From positions 124,001 through 188,000 of the forward strand of contig CAKPDR010000001.1 of NCBI GenBank assembly GCA_934149075.1: a stretch of 64,000 bases of DNA. The letters are read 5' to 3'. The first letter of the stretch is position 1. Every line of letters begins with the position of its first letter. A program made the translations under genes and the position numbers. The notes beneath the pieces are model-generated. The model had not been told where the DNA came from. It saw nothing but the letters and a program-made list of their open reading frames with translations, and did not search any database. The DNA comes from an uncultured Clostridia bacterium (GTDB lineage: Bacteria > Bacillota > Clostridia > TANB77 > CAG-508). Positions 8,743 to 17,283 of the stretch are shown here, one piece after another.

Positions 8743-9106
8743 CTTTTTTATATTTAGCAACTTGTTGTTCTTTAGATTTGATTGTTCTTTTTAAATCTTC
8801 AATTTGTTTATCATATAACATACACAAAGAATTAATTTGTTCTTGAGTCAAATCGCTATCAGCAATTTCTCCTCTACGATATCTTCTTTGAAGTTCAAAA
8901 AGCACTGTTTCCTCGTCTTCTGTTCTTTTTATATATTCTCTGAAATTATAACTTTTTTCAGCTTCTTCTAGTACAGATTCATCTATTTCGTTTTCAGTAT
9001 TCTCTTCTTTTTTACTAAATATTTTTCTAAAAAAACTTTTTATCTTTCCAAATATATTATTTTCGTTTCTTTCAATTAAATTTTTTTCTTGAGTATTATC
9101 TTTCAT
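8735..9106 (-). CDS. Small charged coiled-coil protein, unknown
   Basis: 123 residues, soluble, very rich in Glu/Lys, with a basic amphipathic patch near residues 19-33 (FGKIKSFFRKIFSKK) and a C-terminal coiled coil. The middle contains a YRRGEIADSDLTQEQINSLCMLYDKQI helix pair that suggests a compact domain. No family recognised. Its GGAGAAT ribosome site lies inside the end of the preceding 52-residue gene and the start is 4 bases beyond that stop, so the two are probably translationally coupled. Confidence 0.7.
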   Translation of the reverse strand: MKDNTQEKNLIERNENNIFGKIKSFFRKIFSKKEENTENEIDESVLEEAEKSYNFREYIKRTEDEETVLFELQRRYRRGEIADSDLTQEQINSLCMLYDKQIEDLKRTIKSKEQQVAKYKKVK

Positions 9107-9110
9107 AATT

Positions 9111-9269
9111 TTATTCTCCTATTTCATTATCATCTTTAGAAATAATTTCTTCAAGTTCAGCTGTAACTTGTTTGTCTTTTTCTTCTAGCATTTCTGCTTC
9201 TGCTTTTCTTCTATGTAAGTCTTCGATTGTAAAGTTTCTTTCTTCTGTTTCTAACATATTCTTCTCCAT
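9111..9269 (-). CDS. Small 52-residue acidic protein coupled to the next gene
   Basis: Short gene with GGAGGAG followed by TTTAT and ATG at 9269, and TAA at 9111-9113. The product begins MEKNMLETEERNFTIEDL and is almost entirely charged helix (Glu/Lys), ending DDNEIGE. The GGAGAAT that encodes its last residues serves as ribosome site for the 123-residue gene 4 bases downstream. Good ribosome site, coupling and a helical composition support a real gene; function unknown. Confidence 0.65.
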   Translation of the reverse strand: MEKNMLETEERNFTIEDLHRRKAEAEMLEEKDKQVTAELEEIISKDDNEIGE

Positions 9270-9344
9270 ATAAACTCCTCCCTTGTATAATAAAAGTATA
9301 TAACATCTCTTTTAGAATTTCAACACTTTTTATGAAATTTTATT

Positions 9345-9480
9345 ATTTACCAGTAGGGACACCCATCTTTGGTAAAAAATGTTACCAGAAGGGACACCCT
9401 TCATCGCCAAAATGTTGTAAATGGTGTCCCCGGTGGTAAAAAATTTTACCACTAATGAGTGTCCCCAGTGGTAAATAATT
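9345..9480. repeat. REP array D (4 units, inverted pairs), encodes the SpoIIE tail
   Basis: Two plus-oriented units (GGGACACCC cores near 9356 and 9391) followed by two minus-oriented units (GTGTCCCC near 9425 and 9459), making a head-to-head array. The outermost minus unit overlaps the 3' end of spoIIE and supplies its stop at 9452-9454. The most decayed copies of the window are in the centre of this array. Confidence 0.85.
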
Positions 9481-11866
9481 TACAAACAATTATACTCATA
9501 TCATCCTTTGCAATCCCATAACTATTATCAATCGCCTCATTTAATATTAAATCGGCTATTTTTTGTGTATTTGTAGTTTCAATATCTTCTAGCATATATT
9601 TGACCCAAAGTTCTTTATTTTTATATTCAATATTTGAATCTAAAATTCCGTCACTGCACATTACTAAAATGTCTTGGTTTTCAATGTCCTTGTCATATGT
9701 TGTTAAATTTATATCTTTTAAAATTCCTGCCGGCAAGCTTAATGATTTTACAATTTGAACTTTTTTCTTATTTTTTACATATGTTGGGCAAGCACCATTT
9801 TTTATAAATTCAATTTTTCCATTATATAAGTCTATAATAGCAATATCTAGTGTTGCAAATATCTCTTCATTTGTGTTCATAATTGTTGTATTTATTAAGT
9901 CTATTGATGTGTCTTTATCAAATCCAGACATCAATAATCTTTCCAACATTTTTATTGCTATTTGGCTACTTTTTCTTGCTTCTGGTCCAGTTCCCATTCC
10001 ATCACTTAATGCTAACAAATATTTTCCGTCGTTTAATCTAATTTGTATAAAACTGTCTCCTGATACTGGACTTCCATCTTTTATTTTGGTTGCATGTCCT
10101 ATTTGAATAATGTACTTATCTGCTGATAAATAACTAAATACTCTTTTTCCTTGCTTATTTAATTTTTTTGTTTTTGCTTCATTTCTCATTAATTTTTCAT
10201 TTAAGCATTTTTCTAAAACCTTTTGTACTTTGTCAATATCTGTATTTTCACTTGTTTTACTATTTTCTTGTAAATATACATCTATAAAATACCTATTATC
10301 TTGCTTATTTATTTCTATTCCATCCACCAAAATTTCTTTTATTTCAAGTGCTGTAATAGCCTTCTTTTTTTCTTCTAGTAAATTATCATCTTGTTTTATT
10401 TCTTCTTCTATCTTTACTGCAATGCTTGAAATTGCTTTTGATACTCCATCTAATTGTGCTTGTACATTTTTCTTATTTGATTTTACTTTTTCTTTCCAGA
10501 TAAAATTAGATTTACTTACTTTGTATGCATAATTTACTGCTTTTACTATTTGTTCTATGTCACTGTTCATTCTTTTGCTGATTTTTTCATCATCATATTG
10601 AACTATATAATTATTGAATTTTGCAAATGTTTTTAGTAAATCTTCTCTATCTATTTCTTGCTTGTCTAATAGAATATCAAATAATTCATTTACAATTTCA
10701 TTTTCTGGTTTTACCATATCTTCATATAGCATATTGTCTTCAAGACCATCAAGATTATTTAATAATTCTGTTATAAATGATTGTCTATTTTTAAAGTACA
10801 TATTTGTTTCTGGTTTTTCTTGATATGTATTTGCCATATCTTTTATTGTTTCTGAAACCATATTTAACTGATTTATTGTTTCTTTGCTTTGTTCTAGACC
10901 TCTTTTATTATATTCAGGTAACATATTATCACTTTTAATAAGTTCTTCTACATCTATTCCCGCCCATTTTGGAATTGCAAGTAGCCCTAATGATGCAACT
11001 AATGCTTCTTTAAATACAACTAAATCCGTTGCTGTTCCTTTTGAGGCATATAACAATATTCCATTTCCTATCAAGAATCCTATTATTACACCTAATTTTC
11101 CAAATCTATTTAAAAATCCTGCAATCATTCCTGAAATAGCATATACTGCAATTACCATTGGTTCATTTTGAGCAATTATTCCTAATGTTACTCCTATTGT
11201 AACACCTGCTGTTGTTCCTACTAGTACTCCATTTCTCCAACCAAGTATCAATACCATTAATATACTTAAAATATTTCTGATTGATAATCCTAATATTGAA
11301 AAGTCACCAAATGCTGAAACTGCTATTGATACAAGCAAACTTGCTCCAATTACTTCTTCTATAGAAAATGCTCTTTTTTCTGTTATTTCTTGTATTACTA
11401 TCAATGAATTAACAAAAATTTTATAAAATACAACAGAAAATATTGCTAAAGTTATATGTAATAACATATCACCAATTGTGAATTTTGTTAAAACTAATTT
11501 GGCAATCATTACCAATAATATACTTGCAAATACATGCATTGATATTTGCATTTGCTCATTTTTGTATTGGTCGTTCTCTTTTGGAGGTTTTATGCATAAT
11601 AATATTAATAGCATTAATATTATTAATATATAATTTAAAACACCTATGGCTCCAACCCCTATAAAATTACCAATAAGTCCTGCTACTACAACCATTATGG
11701 CAGGTACTCCTCCTGCTAAACTAGCAGCTACTATTGCTATACTAAATGGTGAAACTTCTTGTCCCATTCCTATTGTTGATATCATAAATGCTATTATATA
11801 TATAATTATATTCTTTATATTTATTAAATTTTTTAGTATTTCTTTTCCTGTATTTTGTTTTGACAT
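9452..11866 (-). CDS. spoIIE: Stage II sporulation protein E (PP2C-type phosphatase)
   Basis: 804 residues from the ATG at 11866 behind GAGGTGG (an upstream in-frame GTG at 11875 overlaps the ribosome site). SpoIIE dephosphorylates the anti-anti-sigma factor SpoIIAA at the asymmetric septum and so activates sigma-F in the forespore. The N-terminal ~300 residues hold about ten membrane helices, a central Lys/Glu-rich region mediates assembly, and the C-terminal PP2C domain shows LALSDGMGTGPEA, MCSDGILDSN and AKDDMSIIVCK metal/active-site motifs. The last residues FTTGDTH are encoded by REP array D. A Spo0A box lies ~170 bp upstream. Confidence 0.95.
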   Translation of the reverse strand: MSKQNTGKEILKNLINIKNIIIYIIAFMISTIGMGQEVSPFSIAIVAASLAGGVPAIMVVVAGLIGNFIGVGAIGVLNYILIILMLLILLCIKPPKENDQYKNEQMQISMHVFASILLVMIAKLVLTKFTIGDMLLHITLAIFSVVFYKIFVNSLIVIQEITEKRAFSIEEVIGASLLVSIAVSAFGDFSILGLSIRNILSILMVLILGWRNGVLVGTTAGVTIGVTLGIIAQNEPMVIAVYAISGMIAGFLNRFGKLGVIIGFLIGNGILLYASKGTATDLVVFKEALVASLGLLAIPKWAGIDVEELIKSDNMLPEYNKRGLEQSKETINQLNMVSETIKDMANTYQEKPETNMYFKNRQSFITELLNNLDGLEDNMLYEDMVKPENEIVNELFDILLDKQEIDREDLLKTFAKFNNYIVQYDDEKISKRMNSDIEQIVKAVNYAYKVSKSNFIWKEKVKSNKKNVQAQLDGVSKAISSIAVKIEEEIKQDDNLLEEKKKAITALEIKEILVDGIEINKQDNRYFIDVYLQENSKTSENTDIDKVQKVLEKCLNEKLMRNEAKTKKLNKQGKRVFSYLSADKYIIQIGHATKIKDGSPVSGDSFIQIRLNDGKYLLALSDGMGTGPEARKSSQIAIKMLERLLMSGFDKDTSIDLINTTIMNTNEEIFATLDIAIIDLYNGKIEFIKNGACPTYVKNKKKVQIVKSLSLPAGILKDINLTTYDKDIENQDILVMCSDGILDSNIEYKNKELWVKYMLEDIETTNTQKIADLILNEAIDNSYGIAKDDMSIIVCKLFTTGDTH

Positions 11867-12033
11867 CCTTACCACCTCTTAACCTTTTCATAATATAGCA
11901 ATATTTTAATCCTTTTCTTTTGTGTTTTTTGTCTTTTTTAGTACTCTACTATAAAAAAGTTTTTTACATTTTGTGATATTTATTTTTTTCTTTCATTATT
12001 TTCTTTTGTTTTGTGATTTCTATTTTATTATAG

Positions 12034-12044
12034 TTTGTCGAAAA
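12034..12044 (+). promoter_or_regulatory. Spo0A box (TTTGTCGAAAA) in the spoIIE divergent promoter region
   Basis: TTTGTCGAAAA matches the Spo0A-binding consensus TGTCGAA within a TTTGTCGAAA context. It lies between divergent spoIIE and the Asn-rich gene at 12141, ~170 bp and ~100 bp from their starts. spoIIE is a known Spo0A~P target in Bacillus; the site could also serve the divergent pair. Confidence 0.65.
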
Positions 12045-12140
12045 TTACAAGTTTTTTTAATAATTTATGAAAAAAAGCACATTTTTTATTTTCATACATA
12101 TAATGTAAATAAAAAACATAAATTGTTTAGAGGTGATACT

Positions 12141-12620
12141 ATGTCTAATAATATGGATGAGTTATTTGCTAACGTAAAAAAAATGGTTGATAGCGGTAAT
12201 ATCCCTAATGATATAAAACAAATGATGAATAACCTAAATAATTCTAATAGCAATTCCAGCAATAATAATCATCAAAACCCAAGCATTAATAATACAGATT
12301 TAAATAATCTATTAAATCAAATTTCTCCTGAAATGATTAATAATTTAGGCAATATATTAAATTCCAACAGTTCGGGCTCCTCTCAAGAAAATTCTCAGCC
12401 CAATAACTTCAATTTAGATATGAATACAATTATGAAAATGAAATCAATTATGGAAAATATGAATAATAAAAATGATCCTCGAGCAAATTTGCTTTATTCT
12501 TTGAAACCTTATTTACGTGATAGCAAAAAAGATAAACTTGATCAGTATGTAAATTTACTTAATGTTTCTAAAATAGCTGAACTTATGAATAAAAATAATA
12601 ATAACGAAGAAAAAAAATAA
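12141..12620 (+). CDS. Asn-rich protein of unknown function, probable sporulation gene
   Basis: 159 residues from ATG 12141 behind TTTAGAGGTG. The N-terminal helix (MDELFANVKKMVDSG) and C-terminal helical block (NLLYSLKPYLRDSKKDKLDQYVNLLNVSKIAEL) are conserved-looking, while the centre is a low-complexity Asn/Ser linker. Similar small Clostridia proteins with a LLxxLKPYLRxxRxxKxDQ block are known to me only as uncharacterised. The Spo0A box upstream and the divergent spoIIE suggest sporulation timing (inference). Confidence 0.7.
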   Translation: MSNNMDELFANVKKMVDSGNIPNDIKQMMNNLNNSNSNSSNNNHQNPSINNTDLNNLLNQISPEMINNLGNILNSNSSGSSQENSQPNNFNLDMNTIMKMKSIMENMNNKNDPRANLLYSLKPYLRDSKKDKLDQYVNLLNVSKIAELMNKNNNNEEKK

Positions 12621-12658
12621 TTTTATAACCAAACATTATTTATAGAAAGGAGTAACAA

Positions 12659-12997
12659 ATGCCTATATTTAAATATTATAGTCCTTATAGAAAACCTAAT
12701 TTTTATAATTATTATAGACCTACTTACAAAAGAAACTATACTCCAATTTCTTATAATAACAATTTTTCTAACATCACACCAGTAAATCCTCCCAATCAAC
12801 AAATAATTGAAAATATTTCCAATTCTGAACAGTCTCGTTCAAAGCAAAAATGTGATGACAATGTTTGGTTCGATTTGTTTGGTATAAAATTGTATTTTGA
12901 TGATGTTCTTATTTTAAGTCTTTTGTTCTTTTTATATAAAGAAGAAGTTAAAGATGAAGGTCTCTTTCTTGCATTAGCGTTATTACTTATTAGCTAA
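12659..12997 (+). CDS. Tyr/Asn-rich small protein, coat-like N-terminus and hydrophobic C-terminus
   Basis: 112 residues behind AGAAAGGAG. The N-terminal half is rich in Tyr, Asn, Pro and Arg (PIFKYYSPYRKPNFYNYY), a composition seen in spore coat proteins; the C-terminal half is hydrophobic (DVLILSLLFFLYKEE...LFLALALLLIS), with a FGIKLYFDD turn before it. A second gene at 52602 has a related PNFYxNxYYNNYY start, so they may be paralogous at the N-terminus. It forms an operon with the Asn-rich gene 38 bp upstream. Role inferred as spore-associated. Confidence 0.7.
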   Translation: MPIFKYYSPYRKPNFYNYYRPTYKRNYTPISYNNNFSNITPVNPPNQQIIENISNSEQSRSKQKCDDNVWFDLFGIKLYFDDVLILSLLFFLYKEEVKDEGLFLALALLLIS

Positions 12998-13002
12998 AAA
13001 AT

Positions 13003-13033
13003 GGGGAAAATTGTACCAGGTACAAATTTTCCC
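13003..13033. terminator. Bidirectional hairpin between convergent genes; dispersed GTACC-AG-GTAC repeat
   Basis: GGGGAAAATTGTACC-AG-GTACAAATTTTCCC forms a near-perfect hairpin with one bulged base and separates the plus-strand pair from minC. A close relative lies at 44637-44667, so it may be a second dispersed repeat family acting as a terminator. Confidence 0.6.
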
Positions 13034-13038
13034 TAATC

Positions 13039-13650
13039 TTATTCTATGACTATTTTATCACCATTAACATATATATAGGCATGTTCATATATGTTTTCTT
13101 CTTCTCTATCAATTTCCATAACAATATTAGAAATACGCAATTGCACAACATCAAGTGTACTAGCAGCAATAATTGCTTCTTTATTTCCTTTTGCTCCTGC
13201 ATGAGCTAATCCCCTAAGATTACCAATAACAATAATATTATCAGCAGCAATAACCTCAGCCCCAGAATTAACATCTCCAATTATCACAATACTTCCTTCC
13301 ACTTCAATTTTTTGTCCAGAACGAAGTGAACCTTTATGAAATGTTGTTTCAGAAGTTCCAACATCTTTTTTATAACTTCTTGTAATACTATGTAGCCCTA
13401 GTGTTGTTGGTGTATCAAAACTTATTTCAACATCAATTTGATTTTTTATAAGTTCTTTTATTTCTTCTAATTCTTTATTTTTTAAAATTTTTCCAGTAAC
13501 TCGAATTGGCGTTTTCTCTTCTTGGTACATTTTTTTTAATTCCATCAATTTCTTTGTTAATTCTAATATTATATCATCTTGTGTAGCATTATCTTCTATT
13601 TTTATTATTACTTCATCTGTTTTTAAATTTATACTAACATTATTTATCAT
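13039..13650 (-). CDS. minC: Septum site-determining protein MinC
   Basis: 203 residues from ATG 13650 (GAAAGGA 8 bases upstream; ATG 13659 overlaps that site). MinC inhibits FtsZ polymerisation to block division away from mid-cell. The C-terminal beta-helix dimer domain is clear (SGQKIEVEGSIVIIGDVNSGAEVIA and GNLRGLAHAGAKGN), preceded by a diverged N-terminal domain. It is the last gene of the mre operon, where minD usually follows, but here it ends against convergent genes and no minD or minE is in the window. Confidence 0.9.
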   Translation of the reverse strand: MINNVSINLKTDEVIIKIEDNATQDDIILELTKKLMELKKMYQEEKTPIRVTGKILKNKELEEIKELIKNQIDVEISFDTPTTLGLHSITRSYKKDVGTSETTFHKGSLRSGQKIEVEGSIVIIGDVNSGAEVIAADNIIVIGNLRGLAHAGAKGNKEAIIAASTLDVVQLRISNIVMEIDREEENIYEHAYIYVNGDKIVIE

Positions 13651-13698
13651 TTTAAACATCCTTTCAGCAATTATGTATTATGCGAATTAATTCGTCAA

Positions 13699-15873
13699 TT
13701 ATCTTATTTGCTCTACAAATGGAACTGCTGTAATGCTCTCATTTATTTCAGTTGTTGCTACATTCATTCCAAAATATTGATTAAGAACATCTCTTGCAAC
13801 TTCTGCTGCATAATTTCCATGTCCACCATTTTCTATCATTACAACAACTGCAACTTCAGGTTTTTCATATGGTGCAAAACATACAAACCATGCATTAACA
13901 AGATCGTTTCCATTTTTATCCTTCCCAGCTTCTGCTGAACCAGTTTTTCCTGCAACTTCTACTTTAAAGTTTTTAAAAATATTATATGCTGTTCCTCCAG
14001 CTTCGCTAGCAGCCATTCTCATTCCTTCTTTTGCAATTGCAATACTTTCTGGATTAACACTTATTCCGTCATCCGTATTTTGATTTCCAAGTTCTTCACT
14101 AACATACTTTTCTACTTCTTCTCTTGAAACTTCAGTACCATCTGAATTTAATACTGATTTTATTACAGTCGGATTAACAACAGTTCCTCCATTTGCTACT
14201 GATGAAATATATTTTGCTATTTGCATAGGTGTAAAGTTATTATCACCTTGTCCAATTGATGCATTCAAAACATCTCCTGGTCCAATCATTTTTCCTGGTC
14301 TTATTTTAGAATATGTTTCTCTTGAAGCTACATCTCCAGACTTTTCACTTGGCAATTCTATTCCAGTTTTTTTCCCAAGTCCAAAATGCAATGCATATTT
14401 GGCCAAGGTATCTATTCCCATTCTGTCACCTGTTTCATAGAAAAAATAGTTACATGAATGTTGTAATGCCTGTGTTACATTTAAATATCCATGTCCTCTA
14501 TGATAACTTGTATAATACCAACATTTAAAACCATCTTTTGTTGCACTTTTGTATTTAGTGTAAATACCTGTGTCATTAATTTTTTCTTTTGATGTAATAG
14601 CTCCTGATTCTAATCCTGCAATTGCCGTTACCATTTTAAATATTGATCCTGGTGCATATGCTGATTGTGTTGTCTTATTCAATTGTGGATGTCTTTGATC
14701 ATCTCTTAAATATGCCCAATTTTCTTGTGATATTCCTCCAACAAACCATTGTGGTTCAAATGTAGGATAACTAGCAGTTGCAAGAACCTCTCCTGTGTTT
14801 ACATTCATTACAACAGCAGATCCTCCTTGTGCATCATATGTTTGAGAAAAACCTCCACTTCTTATTTTATTTATACAATTTTCTAGTGCATCCTGTGTTA
14901 CTTTTTGTAGATTTGAATCTATTGTAAGGACAACATCGCTTCCAGCAATCGCATTTTTAGAAACATATTCTCCAGTAATTGTTCCATCAACAGACATTTC
15001 AATTTGTCTTTCTCCATCTTCTCCTTTAAGATATTTTTCAAAAACTGATTCAACACCTGTTTTTCCAATTATATCATCAATGTCATAATTATCTTTGTTT
15101 TCATTATATTCTTCTTCCTTAATTTTACCTGTATATCCTATTACATGTGAAGCCAAATTTCCAGCTAAATATGTTCTGGCAGCTTTTGTTGAAATACTAA
15201 TACCTGGGAAGTCACTGTTTCTTTCACTAATCTGAGCAACAACTTCTTCATTAACATTTGTCGCAATTGTTATTGATTTAGTAGCACTATACCCTGTTGT
15301 TGTAATTAAATATCTCATTGAAATTGTTTTTCTGATATCATCTACGTTTTCGCTTTTGATTTCATATTTGTCTTTAAATTTATAAAAAGCCTCTTCCGCA
15401 GTTGCCTCTTCTGCAATTTTATATTTTTTCTTCCATTCAGTTAATTGTTCTCCATTTATCGTGAATTCGAATGGATTTATTTTTATAGGAAATGTATCAT
15501 TATATCCAATTTGATATTTTTCCAACAAATTAACTAAATTCAACATAGATTTATTAAGTTCATCATTTGATATATTAGTTTTATAAATTTCTATATTATT
15601 TTCCGTTTTTACTCCTGCAATTTCATTGCCTGACCTATCTAGAATAGAGCCTCTAGCAGCTTTAATTGTTGTTATTCTGGACAGTCTAGTATTTGATTGT
15701 TCTCTGTAGCTTTCGCCATTGACTACTTGAAGATTAAATAATTGAACAATTAAAACTATTCCAATTAGATAAGCTATAATTGTTATTATATTAAATCTAA
15801 AATTTATTTGATCATTTTTTATTTCGTCTCCCCATGATGTTTCTTTATCTAAACTAATTCGATTGTTCAACAT
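13699..15873 (-). CDS. mrdA: Class B penicillin-binding protein 2 (elongasome transpeptidase)
   Basis: 724 residues. Cross-links lateral-wall peptidoglycan with MreBCD and RodA. One transmembrane helix at about 30-50, then the dimerisation domain (RGSILDRSGNEIAG), then the transpeptidase domain with active-site SxxK in APGSIFKMVTAIAG, SxN in HSCNYFFYETG and KTG in AGKTGSAEAG. It lies 23 bp from mreD and is followed by minC. All catalytic motifs are intact. Confidence 0.95.
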   Translation of the reverse strand: MLNNRISLDKETSWGDEIKNDQINFRFNIITIIAYLIGIVLIVQLFNLQVVNGESYREQSNTRLSRITTIKAARGSILDRSGNEIAGVKTENNIEIYKTNISNDELNKSMLNLVNLLEKYQIGYNDTFPIKINPFEFTINGEQLTEWKKKYKIAEEATAEEAFYKFKDKYEIKSENVDDIRKTISMRYLITTTGYSATKSITIATNVNEEVVAQISERNSDFPGISISTKAARTYLAGNLASHVIGYTGKIKEEEYNENKDNYDIDDIIGKTGVESVFEKYLKGEDGERQIEMSVDGTITGEYVSKNAIAGSDVVLTIDSNLQKVTQDALENCINKIRSGGFSQTYDAQGGSAVVMNVNTGEVLATASYPTFEPQWFVGGISQENWAYLRDDQRHPQLNKTTQSAYAPGSIFKMVTAIAGLESGAITSKEKINDTGIYTKYKSATKDGFKCWYYTSYHRGHGYLNVTQALQHSCNYFFYETGDRMGIDTLAKYALHFGLGKKTGIELPSEKSGDVASRETYSKIRPGKMIGPGDVLNASIGQGDNNFTPMQIAKYISSVANGGTVVNPTVIKSVLNSDGTEVSREEVEKYVSEELGNQNTDDGISVNPESIAIAKEGMRMAASEAGGTAYNIFKNFKVEVAGKTGSAEAGKDKNGNDLVNAWFVCFAPYEKPEVAVVVMIENGGHGNYAAEVARDVLNQYFGMNVATTEINESITAVPFVEQIR

Positions 15874-15896
15874 TTCACCAACTTTCTTTTTCTAAT

Positions 15897-16430
15897 TTAA
15901 AAATATTTGGTTAGAATTCTATTTCCTTTTATTTCATCTTCAATTTCATATCCAGTTTTATTCATCACTGGATATAATATAATTATTAATAACATATTAT
16001 AAATAACTTCTACTAACAATGTTTTTATGAAACTTAAAATTTCCAGGTTTATTCCATATACCATATATTGCATTAAATATAATATCGTTTCATAAATTAC
16101 TGTACATGCAATTCCCATTAATAAAACTGTCATTCTATTATCTTTTGAAAGTGTTTTGTCAAACATTCCGCTTATTAATCCAATTATAGCTAAAGCAATA
16201 GATGTTAGACCTATACTTTTTCCAATCCATATATCTAAAAATATTCCATATATTATTCCATAAATAATTCCCATTGTTCGTCCCATATACAGACCTATAT
16301 ACAGCATTAAAATAATAAAAATATTGGGCATTATTCCTGCTATAGTAAAATGATTAAAAAAGATTGTTTGCAAAAGATATATTATAATAAATACAATAAC
16401 TAGTGAAATATGTATAAATACTTTTTTCAT
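15897..16430 (-). CDS. mreD: Rod shape-determining protein MreD
   Basis: 177 residues, almost wholly hydrophobic with about five membrane helices, typical of MreD. It bridges MreC and the elongasome in the membrane. GAAAGGAAAA lies upstream of the ATG. Position between mreC and pbp2 fixes the identification, since MreD sequences are poorly conserved. Confidence 0.9.
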   Translation of the reverse strand: MKKVFIHISLVIVFIIIYLLQTIFFNHFTIAGIMPNIFIILMLYIGLYMGRTMGIIYGIIYGIFLDIWIGKSIGLTSIALAIIGLISGMFDKTLSKDNRMTVLLMGIACTVIYETILYLMQYMVYGINLEILSFIKTLLVEVIYNMLLIIILYPVMNKTGYEIEDEIKGNRILTKYF

Positions 16431-16461
16431 CTATTTTTCCTTTCTTCAGAAACATATTTAT

Positions 16462-17280
16462 TTATTGATTTGTTATTACTAGAACCGTTTCAATTTTTTC
16501 AAAATCAACAGCTGTTTCTATCGTTGCATATGAATCTGTTTTGTTTGAACCTTCATTTACCTTTTTTATTTTTCCAACATGTATTCCCTTCATGTAAATT
16601 CCACCAAGACCAGACGTTTCTACACTATCTCCTTGTATTATTCTCGCATTTGTTTCTATATTGGATGCACTTAATGTTGTTTTGTTTTCAATCGTACCTT
16701 TACATATCATAGAGTCTCTAGTACTACTTGCTAAACAGCTTGTAGCACTTGCACTATCTATTATTGTTTGTACTTTTGCTGTTTTATTTGTAACTGATAC
16801 AACATATCCAACAAGTCCTTCATCTGCAATTACTGTCATTTTTTCCTTCACACCATTATCACTTCCAATATTTATAACAAGTGTTTTTGAATAATTGCTT
16901 ATATCTCTTGCTATTATTACTCCTGGCACAGTAGTATATTGTTCATATTTCTGAGCTAAATTAAGTTCTTGTTTTAATTGTTCATTTTCATTTTTTATTA
17001 TTTCATATTCTCTTAATTGTTGTTCTAAATCACTATTTTTTTGTTTTAATGAATCATTTTCTGATTTTAATTCATTTACATTTTCAAAAAATTTATCATT
17101 ATTATTTATTTTGTTTTTTAAATATGTTAAACCATTTTCTATTGGCATTACTATTGTACTTACAATATTTTCAAATACAGATATATTTTCTTTATTTGTA
17201 TTTGAAAATACTACTAATATAATTAGTATCAATATAGTTATTATAACTCCTATAATTCCACCTTTTCTATCTCTTTCCAT
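16462..17280 (-). CDS. mreC: Rod shape-determining protein MreC
   Basis: 272 residues: N-terminal membrane helix (about 9-27), a coiled coil (about 60-105), then the two beta-barrel domains with the family pattern PGVIIARD...INIGSDNGVKEKM and DSASATSCLASSTRDSMICKG. It is a periplasm-side scaffold that organises elongasome synthases. The start is 3 bp from the mreB stop, so translation is probably coupled. Confidence 0.95.
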   Translation of the reverse strand: MERDRKGGIIGVIITILILIILVVFSNTNKENISVFENIVSTIVMPIENGLTYLKNKINNNDKFFENVNELKSENDSLKQKNSDLEQQLREYEIIKNENEQLKQELNLAQKYEQYTTVPGVIIARDISNYSKTLVINIGSDNGVKEKMTVIADEGLVGYVVSVTNKTAKVQTIIDSASATSCLASSTRDSMICKGTIENKTTLSASNIETNARIIQGDSVETSGLGGIYMKGIHVGKIKKVNEGSNKTDSYATIETAVDFEKIETVLVITNQ

Positions 17281-17283
17281 ACA

